This document shows positions 27,026 to 35,104 of a DNA stretch of 64,000 bases, in pieces (within the stretch, counting starts at the first letter, position 1; the number at the start of each line of letters is the position of its first letter). Under the pieces are notes generated by a model, which saw nothing but the letters and a program-made list of their open reading frames with translations, did not search any database and was not told where the DNA came from. This DNA comes from Desulforapulum sp034007745 (lineage in GTDB: Bacteria; Desulfobacterota; Desulfobacteria; Desulfobacterales; Desulfobacteraceae). The translations under genes and the position numbers were made by a program. Where the stretch lies: contig JAVEQI010000002.1 in the NCBI GenBank assembly GCA_034007745.1, positions 101,313 through 165,312 of the forward strand, read 5' to 3'.

Positions 27026-27547
27026 TTATTTGGGTGAAAGCACCATTGTCATTGTCCGACCTTCGAACTTGGGAAACTGTTCAACCTGGGAAAATTCCGA
27101 GGTCATATGGGCAACCCGTTCCAGGACCTCCCTTGCCTGCTGACCAAGGGTAATTTCCCGCCCCCTGAAGACCAGAGTAACCTTCACCTTATCCCTGTTG
27201 CTTATGAACTTCTGAATATGCTTGACCTTGGTTTCAAGATCGTGGGAATCAGTTCCCGGCCGTACCTTGATCTCCTTGACCTGAAAGCCCTTTTGTTTTT
27301 TTCTGGCTTCCTGGTGTTTTTTGGTCAACTCGTATTTGTATCGACCATAGTCCATTATTTTACAGACAGGCGGTTGTGCATTAGGTGACACTTCAACCAG
27401 GTCCATATGACTTTCCTTGGCCTTCTGAAGAGCCTCCTCGATGGCCATTACGCCGACCTGCTCACCATCAACGCCCACAACCCTGACCTCGGGAGCCCTG
27501 ATGTCCCTATTTACACTTGTCCTGTCCTGGCTTCTTTGTCTAGCTAT
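27026..27547 (-). CDS. infC: translation initiation factor IF-3, probable ATA start
   Basis: IF-3 keeps 30S and 50S subunits apart and proofreads start codons. The usual N-terminus is encoded only if translation begins at ATA 27547. Reading from there gives MARQRSQDRTSVNRDIRAPEV and 173 residues, a normal length. On the minus strand AGGAGGTG lies five bases before this ATA, and an in-frame TAA closes the frame further upstream. The first standard start, GTG 27478, would delete the conserved INR-IRAPEVR segment. An abnormal start is known for infC elsewhere (AUU in E. coli), where IF-3 represses its own translation. The C-domain includes IMDYGRYKYE and FQVKEIKVRPGTDSHD. Confidence 0.92.
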   Translation of the reverse strand: MARQRSQDRTSVNRDIRAPEVRVVGVDGEQVGVMAIEEALQKAKESHMDLVEVSPNAQPPVCKIMDYGRYKYELTKKHQEARKKQKGFQVKEIKVRPGTDSHDLETKVKHIQKFISNRDKVKVTLVFRGREITLGQQAREVLERVAHMTSEFSQVEQFPKFEGRTMTMVLSPK

Positions 27548-27643
27548 TCCGCACCTCCTGCGATTTTATTTACCTTACTGAGCACCGCTAAAACCATATA
27601 GCAACTCGTCATAATATCCATACTCGTTTAGAATTGCAAGTTT

Positions 27644-28150
27644 TTATTTCAGTTTTATCCCTGCCTGGGTAAGGGTATAGTGTTCAAGAAGACTATTTTT
27701 CCAGTATAGATTATTCTCTTTTTGGAAAAATTCAGCAAAAAGGTCAAGACTTTTTTTTCTGAGAACCCCGGGCACCACCCTCACTGGACATTTTTTGTAC
27801 AACACGGGCAGGCTTTCAAGATCACAGCCAGTTCCACCCCCCATGATATCCTCATAGGCGTAAACAATTTCTTTTATTCCAGAGAGAACAATGGCTGCAA
27901 AACACATCAGGCAGGGTTCCATTGTAGAAAAAATCACGGCCCGGCCCGGGTCGAAATCTCGACCCAGGGCGGCCAACTGCCTCAAGGCCCTTATCTCAGC
28001 ATGATCTATTTCACAGGGACGTCCCGCCAAACCCGCACTCCCGACCCTGTGCCCCTCTGCCACCACCCGGCCGTCACTTACAACAACCGCCCCCACGGGA
28101 AATTCCCCCTGGTCAAAAGCCCTTTGGGCAGATACCAGGGCAAGCCCCAT
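27644..28150 (-). CDS. nucleoside/nucleotide deaminase family protein (TadA/guanine deaminase-like)
   Basis: A 168-residue zinc-dependent deaminase of the cytidine/deoxycytidylate deaminase superfamily. The zinc motifs are HAE (DHAEIRA) and PCxxC (MEPCLMCFAA), with the N-terminal GEFPVGAVVV. The family includes tRNA adenosine deaminase TadA and guanine deaminase; the C-terminal half differs from TadA and the substrate is uncertain. ATG at 28150 has no ribosome site. Family-like residues (EPLDYEHF) continue upstream to an ATC codon at 28180-28178 that sits five bases after GGAGG, so the true start may be there. infC starts 96 bases downstream. Confidence 0.8.
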   Translation of the reverse strand: MGLALVSAQRAFDQGEFPVGAVVVSDGRVVAEGHRVGSAGLAGRPCEIDHAEIRALRQLAALGRDFDPGRAVIFSTMEPCLMCFAAIVLSGIKEIVYAYEDIMGGGTGCDLESLPVLYKKCPVRVVPGVLRKKSLDLFAEFFQKENNLYWKNSLLEHYTLTQAGIKLK

Positions 28151-28282
28151 AAAATGTTCATAATCTAACGGTTCGATCTCTGCCTCCTCTAACCCCGCAT
28201 AAAAGAAATACCTTTACAAAATTTTGACAATATGCACAATTGTTTTCTTCAATATCAACTAAAAAACATCTGTGAAGGATAC

Positions 28283-29407
28283 ATGAAAACTTCCATAACC
28301 CACGGGGCCCGAAAACAAGACTTTACCACCCCATCAACCAGAGCTAGCAGCCCCTGTCTGCGAGAAAAATTTGAACTACGAGAAAAATCATTTCTCTCGC
28401 CCTTTGCCTGTTCAAGCCTGGAATCAGCCGGTCGAGCCAGACAGGAGCCCCCCTGCGACATAAGAACCCCATTTCAACTTGACCGGGACAGGATTGTCTA
28501 TTCAAACGCCTTTCGGCGACTCAAGCATAAAACCCAGGTTTTCCTCTCCCCCCTTGGAGACCACTACAGAACCCGGCTGACCCACACCCTTGAGGTGTCT
28601 GAAATAGCCAGAAACATCTCCCGGGCCATGGGGCTGAACGAAGACCTAACCGAAGCCATTGCCCTTAGCCATGACCTGGGACATCCACCGTTTGGCCATG
28701 GTGGTGAAGCTGCACTAAAGGAAATTTTCTCTCCAGATTTCTCCCATCAGCAACAGGGAGTCAGGGTGGTTGACCTTCTTGAAAAACAAGGCCAGGGGCT
28801 TAACCTGTCCTGGGAGGTAAGAGACGGAATCCTCAAGCATTCCAAGGGATTTGGCGAAATAATGCCCACAGCCCCCGGGGAATTGGCCGCAACCTCAGAA
28901 GGTAGAATTGTCAGGATTGCAGACATAATGGCCTATCTGAATCACGATCTGGATGACGCCCTCAGAAGCCGGGTAATCAGCCCGGACGAGGTGCCCGAAG
29001 CCTGCATTAAAAGACTTGGCAGCACGCACTCCCAGCGGGCAAAGACCATGATCAAAGAAATTATTTACACCAGCGGAGCAGAAAACGGCAAATTAAAGCT
29101 CTCCATGGGTGAGGACGTCTTTTCTGCAATGACTGTTCTGCGGCAGTTCCTATACCACCAGGTCTATCGCTCCCCATCGGTCCACAGAGAGTTTCTCAAG
29201 GCCAAAAGGGTAGTAAAAGAACTTTACAGCTATTTCATGGACAACGTTGACGAACTCCAGCAGGAACTCAAAAAAATGGAGATGGCACCCTGGGAACCAG
29301 GCAACAACCCTTTGGAACGGTCAGTGTGCGACCTCATTGCAAGTATGACCGACCGATATGCCCTGAACCTCTACTCAAGACTGTTCTTTCCCAAGGCCCT
29401 TTTTTAA
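28283..29407 (+). CDS. dgt: deoxyguanosinetriphosphate triphosphohydrolase-like protein
   Basis: A 374-residue HD-superfamily dNTPase of the Dgt-like group, which cleaves dNTPs to deoxynucleosides and triphosphate. FRRLKHKTQVFLS and RTRLTHTLEVSEIAR carry the first His, and LSHDLGHPPFGHGGE holds the HD pair. A later EGRIVRIADIMAYLNHDLDD contributes further ligands. ATG 28283 (MKTSITHGARK) follows GAAGGA at five bases and is preferred over ATG 28232. Divergent from the deaminase gene. It precedes a cysteine-cluster gene by 20 bases. Confidence 0.92.
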   Translation: MKTSITHGARKQDFTTPSTRASSPCLREKFELREKSFLSPFACSSLESAGRARQEPPCDIRTPFQLDRDRIVYSNAFRRLKHKTQVFLSPLGDHYRTRLTHTLEVSEIARNISRAMGLNEDLTEAIALSHDLGHPPFGHGGEAALKEIFSPDFSHQQQGVRVVDLLEKQGQGLNLSWEVRDGILKHSKGFGEIMPTAPGELAATSEGRIVRIADIMAYLNHDLDDALRSRVISPDEVPEACIKRLGSTHSQRAKTMIKEIIYTSGAENGKLKLSMGEDVFSAMTVLRQFLYHQVYRSPSVHREFLKAKRVVKELYSYFMDNVDELQQELKKMEMAPWEPGNNPLERSVCDLIASMTDRYALNLYSRLFFPKALF

Positions 29408-29427
29408 ATTAAGGAACAAAACAACCC

Positions 29428-29988
29428 ATGACCAACCAGACCCGGCTCTTTAAACGCCTCGCAGCCCTCTACGCCCGTATGGACGAGGCCTGGGAAGCAG
29501 CTGCGGCCCATTATGGATTTATCTGCAGGGGCTGTGCTGACAATTGCTGTGAGACCGAATTCTATCATTATACTTACATCGAAAAGCACTATCTTCTCTC
29601 GGGATTGAAAACACTCCCATTGCCCAGCATTGAGACCATCAAAAAAAAAGCAAAAGCTGCCTGCACAGCAAGGGATGAGACCAGGCCAGTAGAAAGACCG
29701 GTCAGGGTGATGTGCCCGCTGAACAGCAACGGCCTTTGCCAGCTCTACAAATTTCGACCCATGATCTGCAGGCTCCACGGCATTCCCCATGAACTCAAAA
29801 ACCCCGGAGCCAACCCTGTACGCCAGCCAGGTTGCGCAGACGGCACTCCGCTGTTTAAAGCCGCCACCTATTTTAAATTTGACCGCACCCCCCTCTATAC
29901 AGCAATGGCAAAGATAGAAATGGAGTACAGAAGCTCAACAGACAACAGGACACGCATTAAGCAGACTATTGCCGAAATGCTTACTTAG
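29428..29988 (+). CDS. YkgJ-family cysteine-cluster protein
   Basis: A 186-residue protein with CRGCADNCCETEF near residue 33 and CPLNSNGLCQLYKFRPMICRLHGIPHE near residue 95, the YkgJ/UPF0153 pattern of a putative metal or Fe-S site. A C at about residue 132 (QPGCADG) may be a further ligand. It starts 20 bases after the dGTPase gene with AAGGA upstream and is probably co-transcribed with it. Function unknown. It is one of three such proteins in this window. Confidence 0.8.
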   Translation: MTNQTRLFKRLAALYARMDEAWEAAAAHYGFICRGCADNCCETEFYHYTYIEKHYLLSGLKTLPLPSIETIKKKAKAACTARDETRPVERPVRVMCPLNSNGLCQLYKFRPMICRLHGIPHELKNPGANPVRQPGCADGTPLFKAATYFKFDRTPLYTAMAKIEMEYRSSTDNRTRIKQTIAEMLT

Positions 29989-29997
29989 CTGTTAGCT

Positions 29998-30044
29998 AAA
30001 TAGAACATTTTACAATCGTTGGGTTTCGTTCCTCAACCCAACCT
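29998..30044 (+). repeat. dispersed palindromic repeat (gttgggtt/aacccaac), copy A
   Basis: GTTGGGTT (30018-30025) and AACCCAAC (30035-30042) form an 8-bp stem with a 9-base loop inside a longer unit that reappears inverted at 48000-48046. The shared unit includes caatcgttgggtttc and ttcctcaacccaacct. Similar repeats are widespread between genes of many bacteria. Confidence 0.7.
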
Positions 30045-30094
30045 ATTACTATCTGTTGACAGCTAGTAGATAAAGGCTAAAAACTCTTATGCTT

Positions 30095-30139
30095 CATGCT
30101 TCGTTGTGTCCGCAGAACATGGGTGCTATAGAAAACCCA
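30095..30139 (+). repeat. dispersed intergenic repeat, copy 2
   Basis: catgcttcgttgtgtccg followed by acatgggtgctatag and aaaaccca aligns with 5533-5585 and 31859-31914. It lies in the 207-base gap between a cysteine-cluster gene and the convergent SDR gene. Confidence 0.6.
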
Positions 30140-30195
30140 CGTTGAAACATCACTGTGTTAGTCTCGATTTTAGAGGACCGATATGGAATCGGCCC

Positions 30196-31020
30196 CTACA
30201 CCCCAACTACTCCCACTGGCATAGGCGGCACAGCCTCTCCCCCAAGAACAAACCCACCATCAAGGCGGATCACGGAGCCTGTCATGTAGGGAGCATCCCT
30301 GATAATAAAAAGCAGTGCCTTGACCGCATCCTCAATCCGGCCAGTCCGCCCGATCAGGGTGCGGGCCACAACAGCCCTTTTTTCATCATCGGTAAGAACC
30401 TCCTCCCACCCCCGGGTGCCCTGGGCGTGACGGGTTTCAAACACTCCCAGCATGATCTCGTTGACACGGACATTGGGCGCCCCCATTCGAGCCCAGGTTT
30501 CGGTCAGCAGAGAAACCCCCCGATTGGCCGCAGAATAGCCTTCGTTGAACAGAGGAGCTGCACAACCGGATCTTCCCACAATGGCGGCAATCGAAGAAAA
30601 ATTTACGACAACCCCATCCCTGGAACGCTTCAGCAGAGGAAAAACTGCGTCAAATACCCATCGCTTTGCCTTTAGCGTTGTCGCCATCTCAAGATCCCAC
30701 TGCTCCTCCACATACGGACCATGTACGGCAGGCCATCCACCACGCTCGATATTGTTCACAAGTATGTCCAGGCATCCAAACCGGTCTTCAATTCTCCGGG
30801 CAAGATCCGCAACCCCGGCGGGATCGAGAAGATCCACATCGACTATCTCAAACCTGGCCCCTGTCTTATGAAACTCTTCCTCCATCTCCCAAAAGCTCTC
30901 CTGCCAGTCATGGCGGGTCAGGACCAGACTTGCGCCCTCCTTTGCAAGGGCGAGGCCGATCCCCCGGCCAATTCCCTTTACGGAACCTAGCACAAGGGCA
31001 ACCTTATTATTAATATCCAC
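30196..31020 (-). CDS. short-chain dehydrogenase/reductase family protein, atypical active site
   Basis: A 274-residue Rossmann-fold SDR. The cofactor loop is GSVKGIGRGIG near the N-terminus, NNIERGG corresponds to the NNAG motif, and VNFSSIAA supplies the catalytic Ser. The catalytic Tyr is in EGYSAANRGV, where the expected YxxxK reads YxxxN, so the lysine is missing. It may be an inactive or altered enzyme. GTG at 31020 has GAGGTG six bases upstream and overlaps the stop of the preceding gene by 11 bases. The longer ORF start at 31053 lacks support. Substrate unknown. Confidence 0.8.
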   Translation of the reverse strand: MDINNKVALVLGSVKGIGRGIGLALAKEGASLVLTRHDWQESFWEMEEEFHKTGARFEIVDVDLLDPAGVADLARRIEDRFGCLDILVNNIERGGWPAVHGPYVEEQWDLEMATTLKAKRWVFDAVFPLLKRSRDGVVVNFSSIAAIVGRSGCAAPLFNEGYSAANRGVSLLTETWARMGAPNVRVNEIMLGVFETRHAQGTRGWEEVLTDDEKRAVVARTLIGRTGRIEDAVKALLFIIRDAPYMTGSVIRLDGGFVLGGEAVPPMPVGVVGV

Positions 31021-31768
31021 CTTGCCCACCTCTAATATCCAGGGTAACACCAAAGAGCGTGTAGGCTATCCAAATATACCCGAAGTCAAGCAGAGAGGTA
31101 TCGTCAGTCGCCAACCGGTCAACAAGAGCTGAAGGGACATCAAGTCCTGCAGGAAGCCCATCTTCAGTAATACGACTCCGAAATGCATCAAGATCGTAGC
31201 AGGCAAGATAGAATCTGGCGGAATCCACAGGATCGAGCCGGCCCGGCATGATACGATTCTTCAGGCTCAACACCTCCATTAAGCGATCGTTCATCTGATT
31301 ATGAAGGGCAAGGTCCTGGCCAGCCAGCCAGGCCCTGACCGTCTGACCGGTATTCTGCCCAAATCCCCTGCAGTGGGGTTCCTCAATCAGGGCAAAAAAC
31401 TCAGTAACCTCACCTGTTTGCCTGGACCGTGCAACGGCTCGAGCCAGGGGATAGAGCCTACAGGATGCTGGCCTGTCCGGGTAGACAGAGCAACCTTCTG
31501 GGCTCACAAACGGACAAAGATGACCCGTGGCAGGGTCAGGCTTAAACGTCACCACGGGAAGTCCCGACTCCGGCCCGATATGTGAGGATGTGTATTTTTT
31601 CAAAAACAGACCAGAAGCGAGGTTGAGATTATTTTTCAACCTGAGAACATCATAGGGTGTGAGGGCCTGGTTGAGATCCCTGCAGCAGTCGTTAAAACAC
31701 GAGACATCAGGAGAACACCCAAAGTTCATTTCATCATCAAGATGAACGGGAATCATTTCTTCATTCAT
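31010..31768 (-). CDS. YkgJ-type cysteine-cluster protein
   Basis: A 252-residue protein with the cysteine pattern CSPDVSCFNDCCRD (about residues 18-31) and CPFVSPEGCSVYPDRPASCRLYPLARA (about 85-111), matching the YkgJ/UPF0153 family of putative metal-chelating proteins. An additional EEPHCRGFG Cys lies near residue 133. Its C-terminal half is helical and unassigned. It is translationally coupled to the downstream SDR gene (11-base overlap). A joint pathway is suggested by the coupling but unknown. Confidence 0.78.
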   Translation of the reverse strand: MNEEMIPVHLDDEMNFGCSPDVSCFNDCCRDLNQALTPYDVLRLKNNLNLASGLFLKKYTSSHIGPESGLPVVTFKPDPATGHLCPFVSPEGCSVYPDRPASCRLYPLARAVARSRQTGEVTEFFALIEEPHCRGFGQNTGQTVRAWLAGQDLALHNQMNDRLMEVLSLKNRIMPGRLDPVDSARFYLACYDLDAFRSRITEDGLPAGLDVPSALVDRLATDDTSLLDFGYIWIAYTLFGVTLDIRGGQGGY

Positions 31769-31858
31769 AGCTATTTTTCCTTAATCCTTTTTTTACCACA
31801 ACGGCGCCCACACAGAAGACGACCATAAGAGTCGCTCCTACAGCGGGTCCAGCTTATT

Positions 31859-31914
31859 TATCTAATTTCACGCTTCATTGTGTCTGCCAGGCAATGGGAA
31901 TTATCAGAAACCCC
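31859..31914 (+). repeat. dispersed intergenic repeat, copy 3
   Basis: tatctaatttcacgcttc (with a tta lead-in) followed by ttgtgtctg, caatggga and ttat-aaac aligns with copy 1 at 5533-5585 and less fully with copy 2 at 30095-30139. It lies within the 604-base gap upstream of aprB, about 460 bases from that gene. Confidence 0.6.
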
Positions 31915-32129
31915 TACAGACCTGCATGCGGAAACGGATCTTGCCCGACCATAATCGAACTTTTTTTCAAAAAAAGCGATAAAAAAATTACCAACGGATC
32001 TGGTCTTTTAAAATAAACCTCATTATCACTACATATTGTAGACATATTTAAGCTCCTGGGCATATATTGACAAGTCTAAAAGGTTTTTAAAGGATGAGAA
32101 AAACGTTGAAAAACCAGCGGTAAAAACTC

Positions 32130-32159
32130 TTGACAAGATACATAAGTGGGTGCTACCTT
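32130..32159 (+). promoter_or_regulatory. candidate aprBA promoter in a 604-base gene-free gap
   Basis: TTGACA at 32130-32135 and an extended -10 TGCTACCTT (hexamer 32154-32159), spacer 18. A second TTGACA at 32067-32072 has no good -10. Transcription from here would give a leader of about 200 bases before aprB. Apart from this and repeat copy 3, the 31769-32372 gap shows no gene. Confidence 0.4.
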
Positions 32160-32372
32160 CCATACATTTGAGAAAGACCCGGGCAAATATTCCTTGCCTT
32201 GAGCATTAAAAGGCTTCCACCGGGCATTGACACACCGGATGACCGAGGTCGAAGTAAAGCGGCCTAATTTTTTTGTAATATAGGGCGACACAGTAAGTGA
32301 TGTCGCAGTTTCATTAACAGCAGTTGCTGAAGATTAAACAATTTCAGCACAAATGTAAGGGAGGTATTTCAA

Positions 32373-32810
32373 ATGCCATCTTTTGTAATCGCAGAAAAGT
32401 GCGACGGCTGTAAGGGTGGGGACAAGACAGCATGCATGTACATCTGTCCCAACGACCTGATGGTCCTTGATCCCAACGCAATGAAAGCATACAACCAGGA
32501 GCCGGATGCATGCTGGGAATGCTACTCATGTGTAAAGATCTGTCCCACCCAGGCTATCGAGGTCAGGGGCTACTCTGACTTTGTACCCATGGGAGCCAAT
32601 GTTGTTCCCATGATGGGCACAGAGGACATTATGTGGACCTGTAAGTTTAGAAACGGCGTCATCAAGCGTTTCAAGTTCCCCATCAGAACAACCCCCGAAG
32701 GCCAGGCTAACGCCTATCTGGATCTTAAAGGAAAAGATCTTAACAGTGGGCTTCTCTCCACGCAGGAAGCAGACGGCATGGTGTTTCCCACTCCCCAGGA
32801 GCTGGCATAG
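32373..32810 (+). CDS. aprB: adenylylsulfate reductase beta subunit
   Basis: A 145-residue iron-sulfur subunit of dissimilatory APS reductase. It passes electrons through two [4Fe-4S] clusters to the FAD of AprA, where APS is reduced to sulfite and AMP. Cluster cysteines: CDGCKGGDKTACMYICP and CWECYSCVKICP, in the characteristic AprB arrangement with an insertion in the first motif. The tail (MWTCKFRNGVIKRFKFPIRT) wraps around AprA in known structures. A strong AGGGAGGT precedes ATG 32373. aprA follows 58 bases downstream. The enzyme is cytoplasmic. Confidence 0.97.
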   Translation: MPSFVIAEKCDGCKGGDKTACMYICPNDLMVLDPNAMKAYNQEPDACWECYSCVKICPTQAIEVRGYSDFVPMGANVVPMMGTEDIMWTCKFRNGVIKRFKFPIRTTPEGQANAYLDLKGKDLNSGLLSTQEADGMVFPTPQELA

Positions 32811-32868
32811 TCAACCTGTTATCCATCATTGAACCAGGATTAAATCACTATTACTTTGGAGGTATATA

Positions 32869-34830
32869 ATGGCATTACCTAATAAGCCGGTTGGAGAGCT
32901 TAAGGCGGTAAGGGAACCGGAAGTTGACAAGAGAGACGTTGACGTTCTGATCGTCGGCGGCGGCATGGCTGCCTGTGGAACGGCCTTTGAGATCAAAAAG
33001 TGGGCCTCAGACGACACAAAGATCCTTCTCTGTGACAAGGCTGCTCTTGAGCGCTCGGGAGCCGTTGCCCAGGGTCTTTCCGCAATCAATACCTATATAG
33101 GTGAGAACTCGATCGAAGACTATGTCCGCATGGTCAGAAACGACCTCATGGGAATCGTACGTGAGGATCTTATCTACGACCTTGGCCGTCATGTAGACGA
33201 CTCTGTCCATCTGTTTGAAGAGTGGGGACTTCCCATCTGGAAAAAATCAGAGGACAACAAGAACCTTGATGGTAAAAAAGGCCTGAAGCTCGGATCACTC
33301 AAGGGTGGAGCCACTCCTGTCCGCACAGGTAAGTGGCAGATCATGATCAACGGTGAGTCCTACAAGAGAATCGTTGCCGAGGCAGGCAAACTTGCCCTTG
33401 GTGATGAGAACATTATTGAAAGATGCTATATTGTAGAGCTCCTCAACGACAAGGAAGACCCCAACAGGGTAGCAGGTGCCGTTGGTTTCTCCCTTCGTGA
33501 GAACAAGGTCTACATCATCAGCGCCAAGACTATTGTTGTTGCCTGCGGCGGTGCTGTAAACGTTTACCAGCCACGTTCAGTAGGTGAGGGAAAAGGCCGC
33601 GCCTGGTACCCCGTCTGGAACGCAGGCTCCACATACACAATGGCCCTTCGTGCCGGAGCAGAGCTCTCCATGATGGAGAACCGTTTCACCCCTGCTCGTT
33701 ACAAGGATGGATACGGACCTGTTGGTGCATGGTTCCTCCTCTTCAAGGCCCAGACAGTCAACGGTCTTGGGGAGAACTATGCGGCAAGTGATGAGGCAAA
33801 GGCAGAGCTTGCAAAATACGCTCCCTATGGAACAGCCGCCATCACCCCCACCTGTCTTCGTAACCATCTGATGATGAAAGAGTACAAAGAGGGCCGCGGC
33901 CCAATCATCATGAAAACATCAGACGCCCTTGCAAAGCTTGCCGAGACCATGAGCAAAAAAGAGATGAAAGCTCTTGAGTCTGAGGCCTGGGAAAACTTCC
34001 TTGACATGTCAGTAGGTCAGGCAGGTCTCTGGTGCGCAACCAACACAGAGCCAGACAAGAAAAACCCTGAGATTATGCCCACCGAGCCGTACCTCCTCGG
34101 ATCCCACTCCGGATGCTGCGGCATCTGGTGTTCAGGACCGGAAGAGGACTGGGTCCCTAAAGATTACAAGTGGGGATACAACCGCATGACTACAGTCAGG
34201 GGCCTCTTCACCGCAGGTGACGGCGTTGGCTGCTCAGGGCACAAGTTCTCCTCAGGCTCCCATGCAGAGGGCCGTATCGTTGCAAAATCCATGCTACAGT
34301 ATCTTGCAGCCGAAGGTGACAAGGTAACCGGTTTCAAAGAGACCGATCAGGAGCTTGTGGACTTAGTTTACAAACCTGTTTACAACTACCTTGACCACTG
34401 CGCATATTCAACCGCAGAGGATGTCAACCCCCACTACTGCAAACCTGCCGGTATGGCCATGCGTCTGATGAAAATGACCAACGAGTACGGCGGAGGAACA
34501 GGCACCTTCTACATGACAAGCGGCAAGAACCTTGAGATCCTCATGGAAAACTTCGAGTACTTCCGCGAAGATCTCGAGAAGATCGCTGCCGGTGACCTCC
34601 ATGAGCTCCTCAGAGCCTGGGAGATCAACCACCGTCTCTACACGGTTCAGGCCCATACACGTCACATCCAGTTCCGTGAGGAGACAAGGTATCCCGGTTT
34701 CTACTACAGAGGCGACTTCATGGGGCAAAATGACGAAGAGTGGTTCTGCTTTGTCAACTCGACCTACAACAAAGAGACCAACGAATGGTCCTTGAAAAAA
34801 GTACCGTACCACAAGATCATTGCTGACTAA
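32869..34830 (+). CDS. aprA: adenylylsulfate reductase alpha subunit
   Basis: A 653-residue flavoprotein subunit of APS reductase, a fumarate-reductase-like fold. The dinucleotide motif is VDVLIVGGGMAACGTAFEI near residue 27; ALERSGAVAQGLSAIN contributes FAD contacts. Substrate-channel residues lie in the RFTPARYKDGYGPVG and SHSGCCGIWCSGPE regions, and GLFTAGDGVGCSGHKFSSGSH is the C-terminal FAD block. Length is normal. TTTGGAGGT precedes the ATG. A Rho-independent terminator follows 44 bases downstream, so aprBA forms its own transcript, separate from qmoABC. sat is not adjacent. Confidence 0.98.
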   Translation: MALPNKPVGELKAVREPEVDKRDVDVLIVGGGMAACGTAFEIKKWASDDTKILLCDKAALERSGAVAQGLSAINTYIGENSIEDYVRMVRNDLMGIVREDLIYDLGRHVDDSVHLFEEWGLPIWKKSEDNKNLDGKKGLKLGSLKGGATPVRTGKWQIMINGESYKRIVAEAGKLALGDENIIERCYIVELLNDKEDPNRVAGAVGFSLRENKVYIISAKTIVVACGGAVNVYQPRSVGEGKGRAWYPVWNAGSTYTMALRAGAELSMMENRFTPARYKDGYGPVGAWFLLFKAQTVNGLGENYAASDEAKAELAKYAPYGTAAITPTCLRNHLMMKEYKEGRGPIIMKTSDALAKLAETMSKKEMKALESEAWENFLDMSVGQAGLWCATNTEPDKKNPEIMPTEPYLLGSHSGCCGIWCSGPEEDWVPKDYKWGYNRMTTVRGLFTAGDGVGCSGHKFSSGSHAEGRIVAKSMLQYLAAEGDKVTGFKETDQELVDLVYKPVYNYLDHCAYSTAEDVNPHYCKPAGMAMRLMKMTNEYGGGTGTFYMTSGKNLEILMENFEYFREDLEKIAAGDLHELLRAWEINHRLYTVQAHTRHIQFREETRYPGFYYRGDFMGQNDEEWFCFVNSTYNKETNEWSLKKVPYHKIIAD

Positions 34831-34873
34831 TATCAGAAACTGATCGTTTCAGGTATGTTCTTCTGAAAAGCTG

Positions 34874-34909
34874 ACCTCCAGGTGCGATTCGTGTGCCTGG
34901 AGGTTTTTT
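34874..34909 (+). terminator. Rho-independent terminator of aprBA
   Basis: ACCTCCAGG (34874-34882) and CCTGGAGGT (34896-34904) form a 9-bp stem with a 13-base loop, followed by TTTTTC. It stands 44 bases after the aprA stop. Confidence 0.85.
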
Positions 34910-34917
34910 CAAATTTT

Positions 34918-35062
34918 GGTGCTCGGGAATTTTTTCTATCCTGCCTCCTTATCAGTAAAACAAAGAAAAAGAGACTGGAAAACTAAAACCCGCAGCAATT
35001 TTCGAGTTTCAATTTTCGAGTTTCAATTTTCGAGGAGGCAGGATGCCGAATTCTCGGCACCC
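34918..35062. mobile_element. MITE-like 145-bp inverted-repeat element with internal tandem repeat
   Basis: The outer ends ggtgctcgggaatt and aattctcggcacc, plus the inner perfect 11-bp pair atcctgcctcc (34938-34948) / ggaggcaggat (35034-35044), form imperfect terminal inverted repeats of about 28 bases. Inside, a 14-base unit aattttcgagtttc is repeated at 34997-35010 and 35011-35024, with a partial third copy to 35034. There is no open frame. It is either a small non-autonomous transposable element or a large RNA/DNA hairpin between aprA and qmoA. Confidence 0.5.
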
Positions 35063-35104
35063 TAAAACAATATAAGTAGAGTACAAAATGCACGGAGGGA
35101 CAGC

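Noticed and set aside
32076..32291. 71-residue minus-strand ORF upstream of aprB
   Set aside because: No ribosome site or recognisable features; it covers the presumed aprBA promoter.
34997..35034. 14-base tandem repeat as a CRISPR-like array
   Set aside because: Repeats are directly abutting with no spacers, and no cas genes are near.
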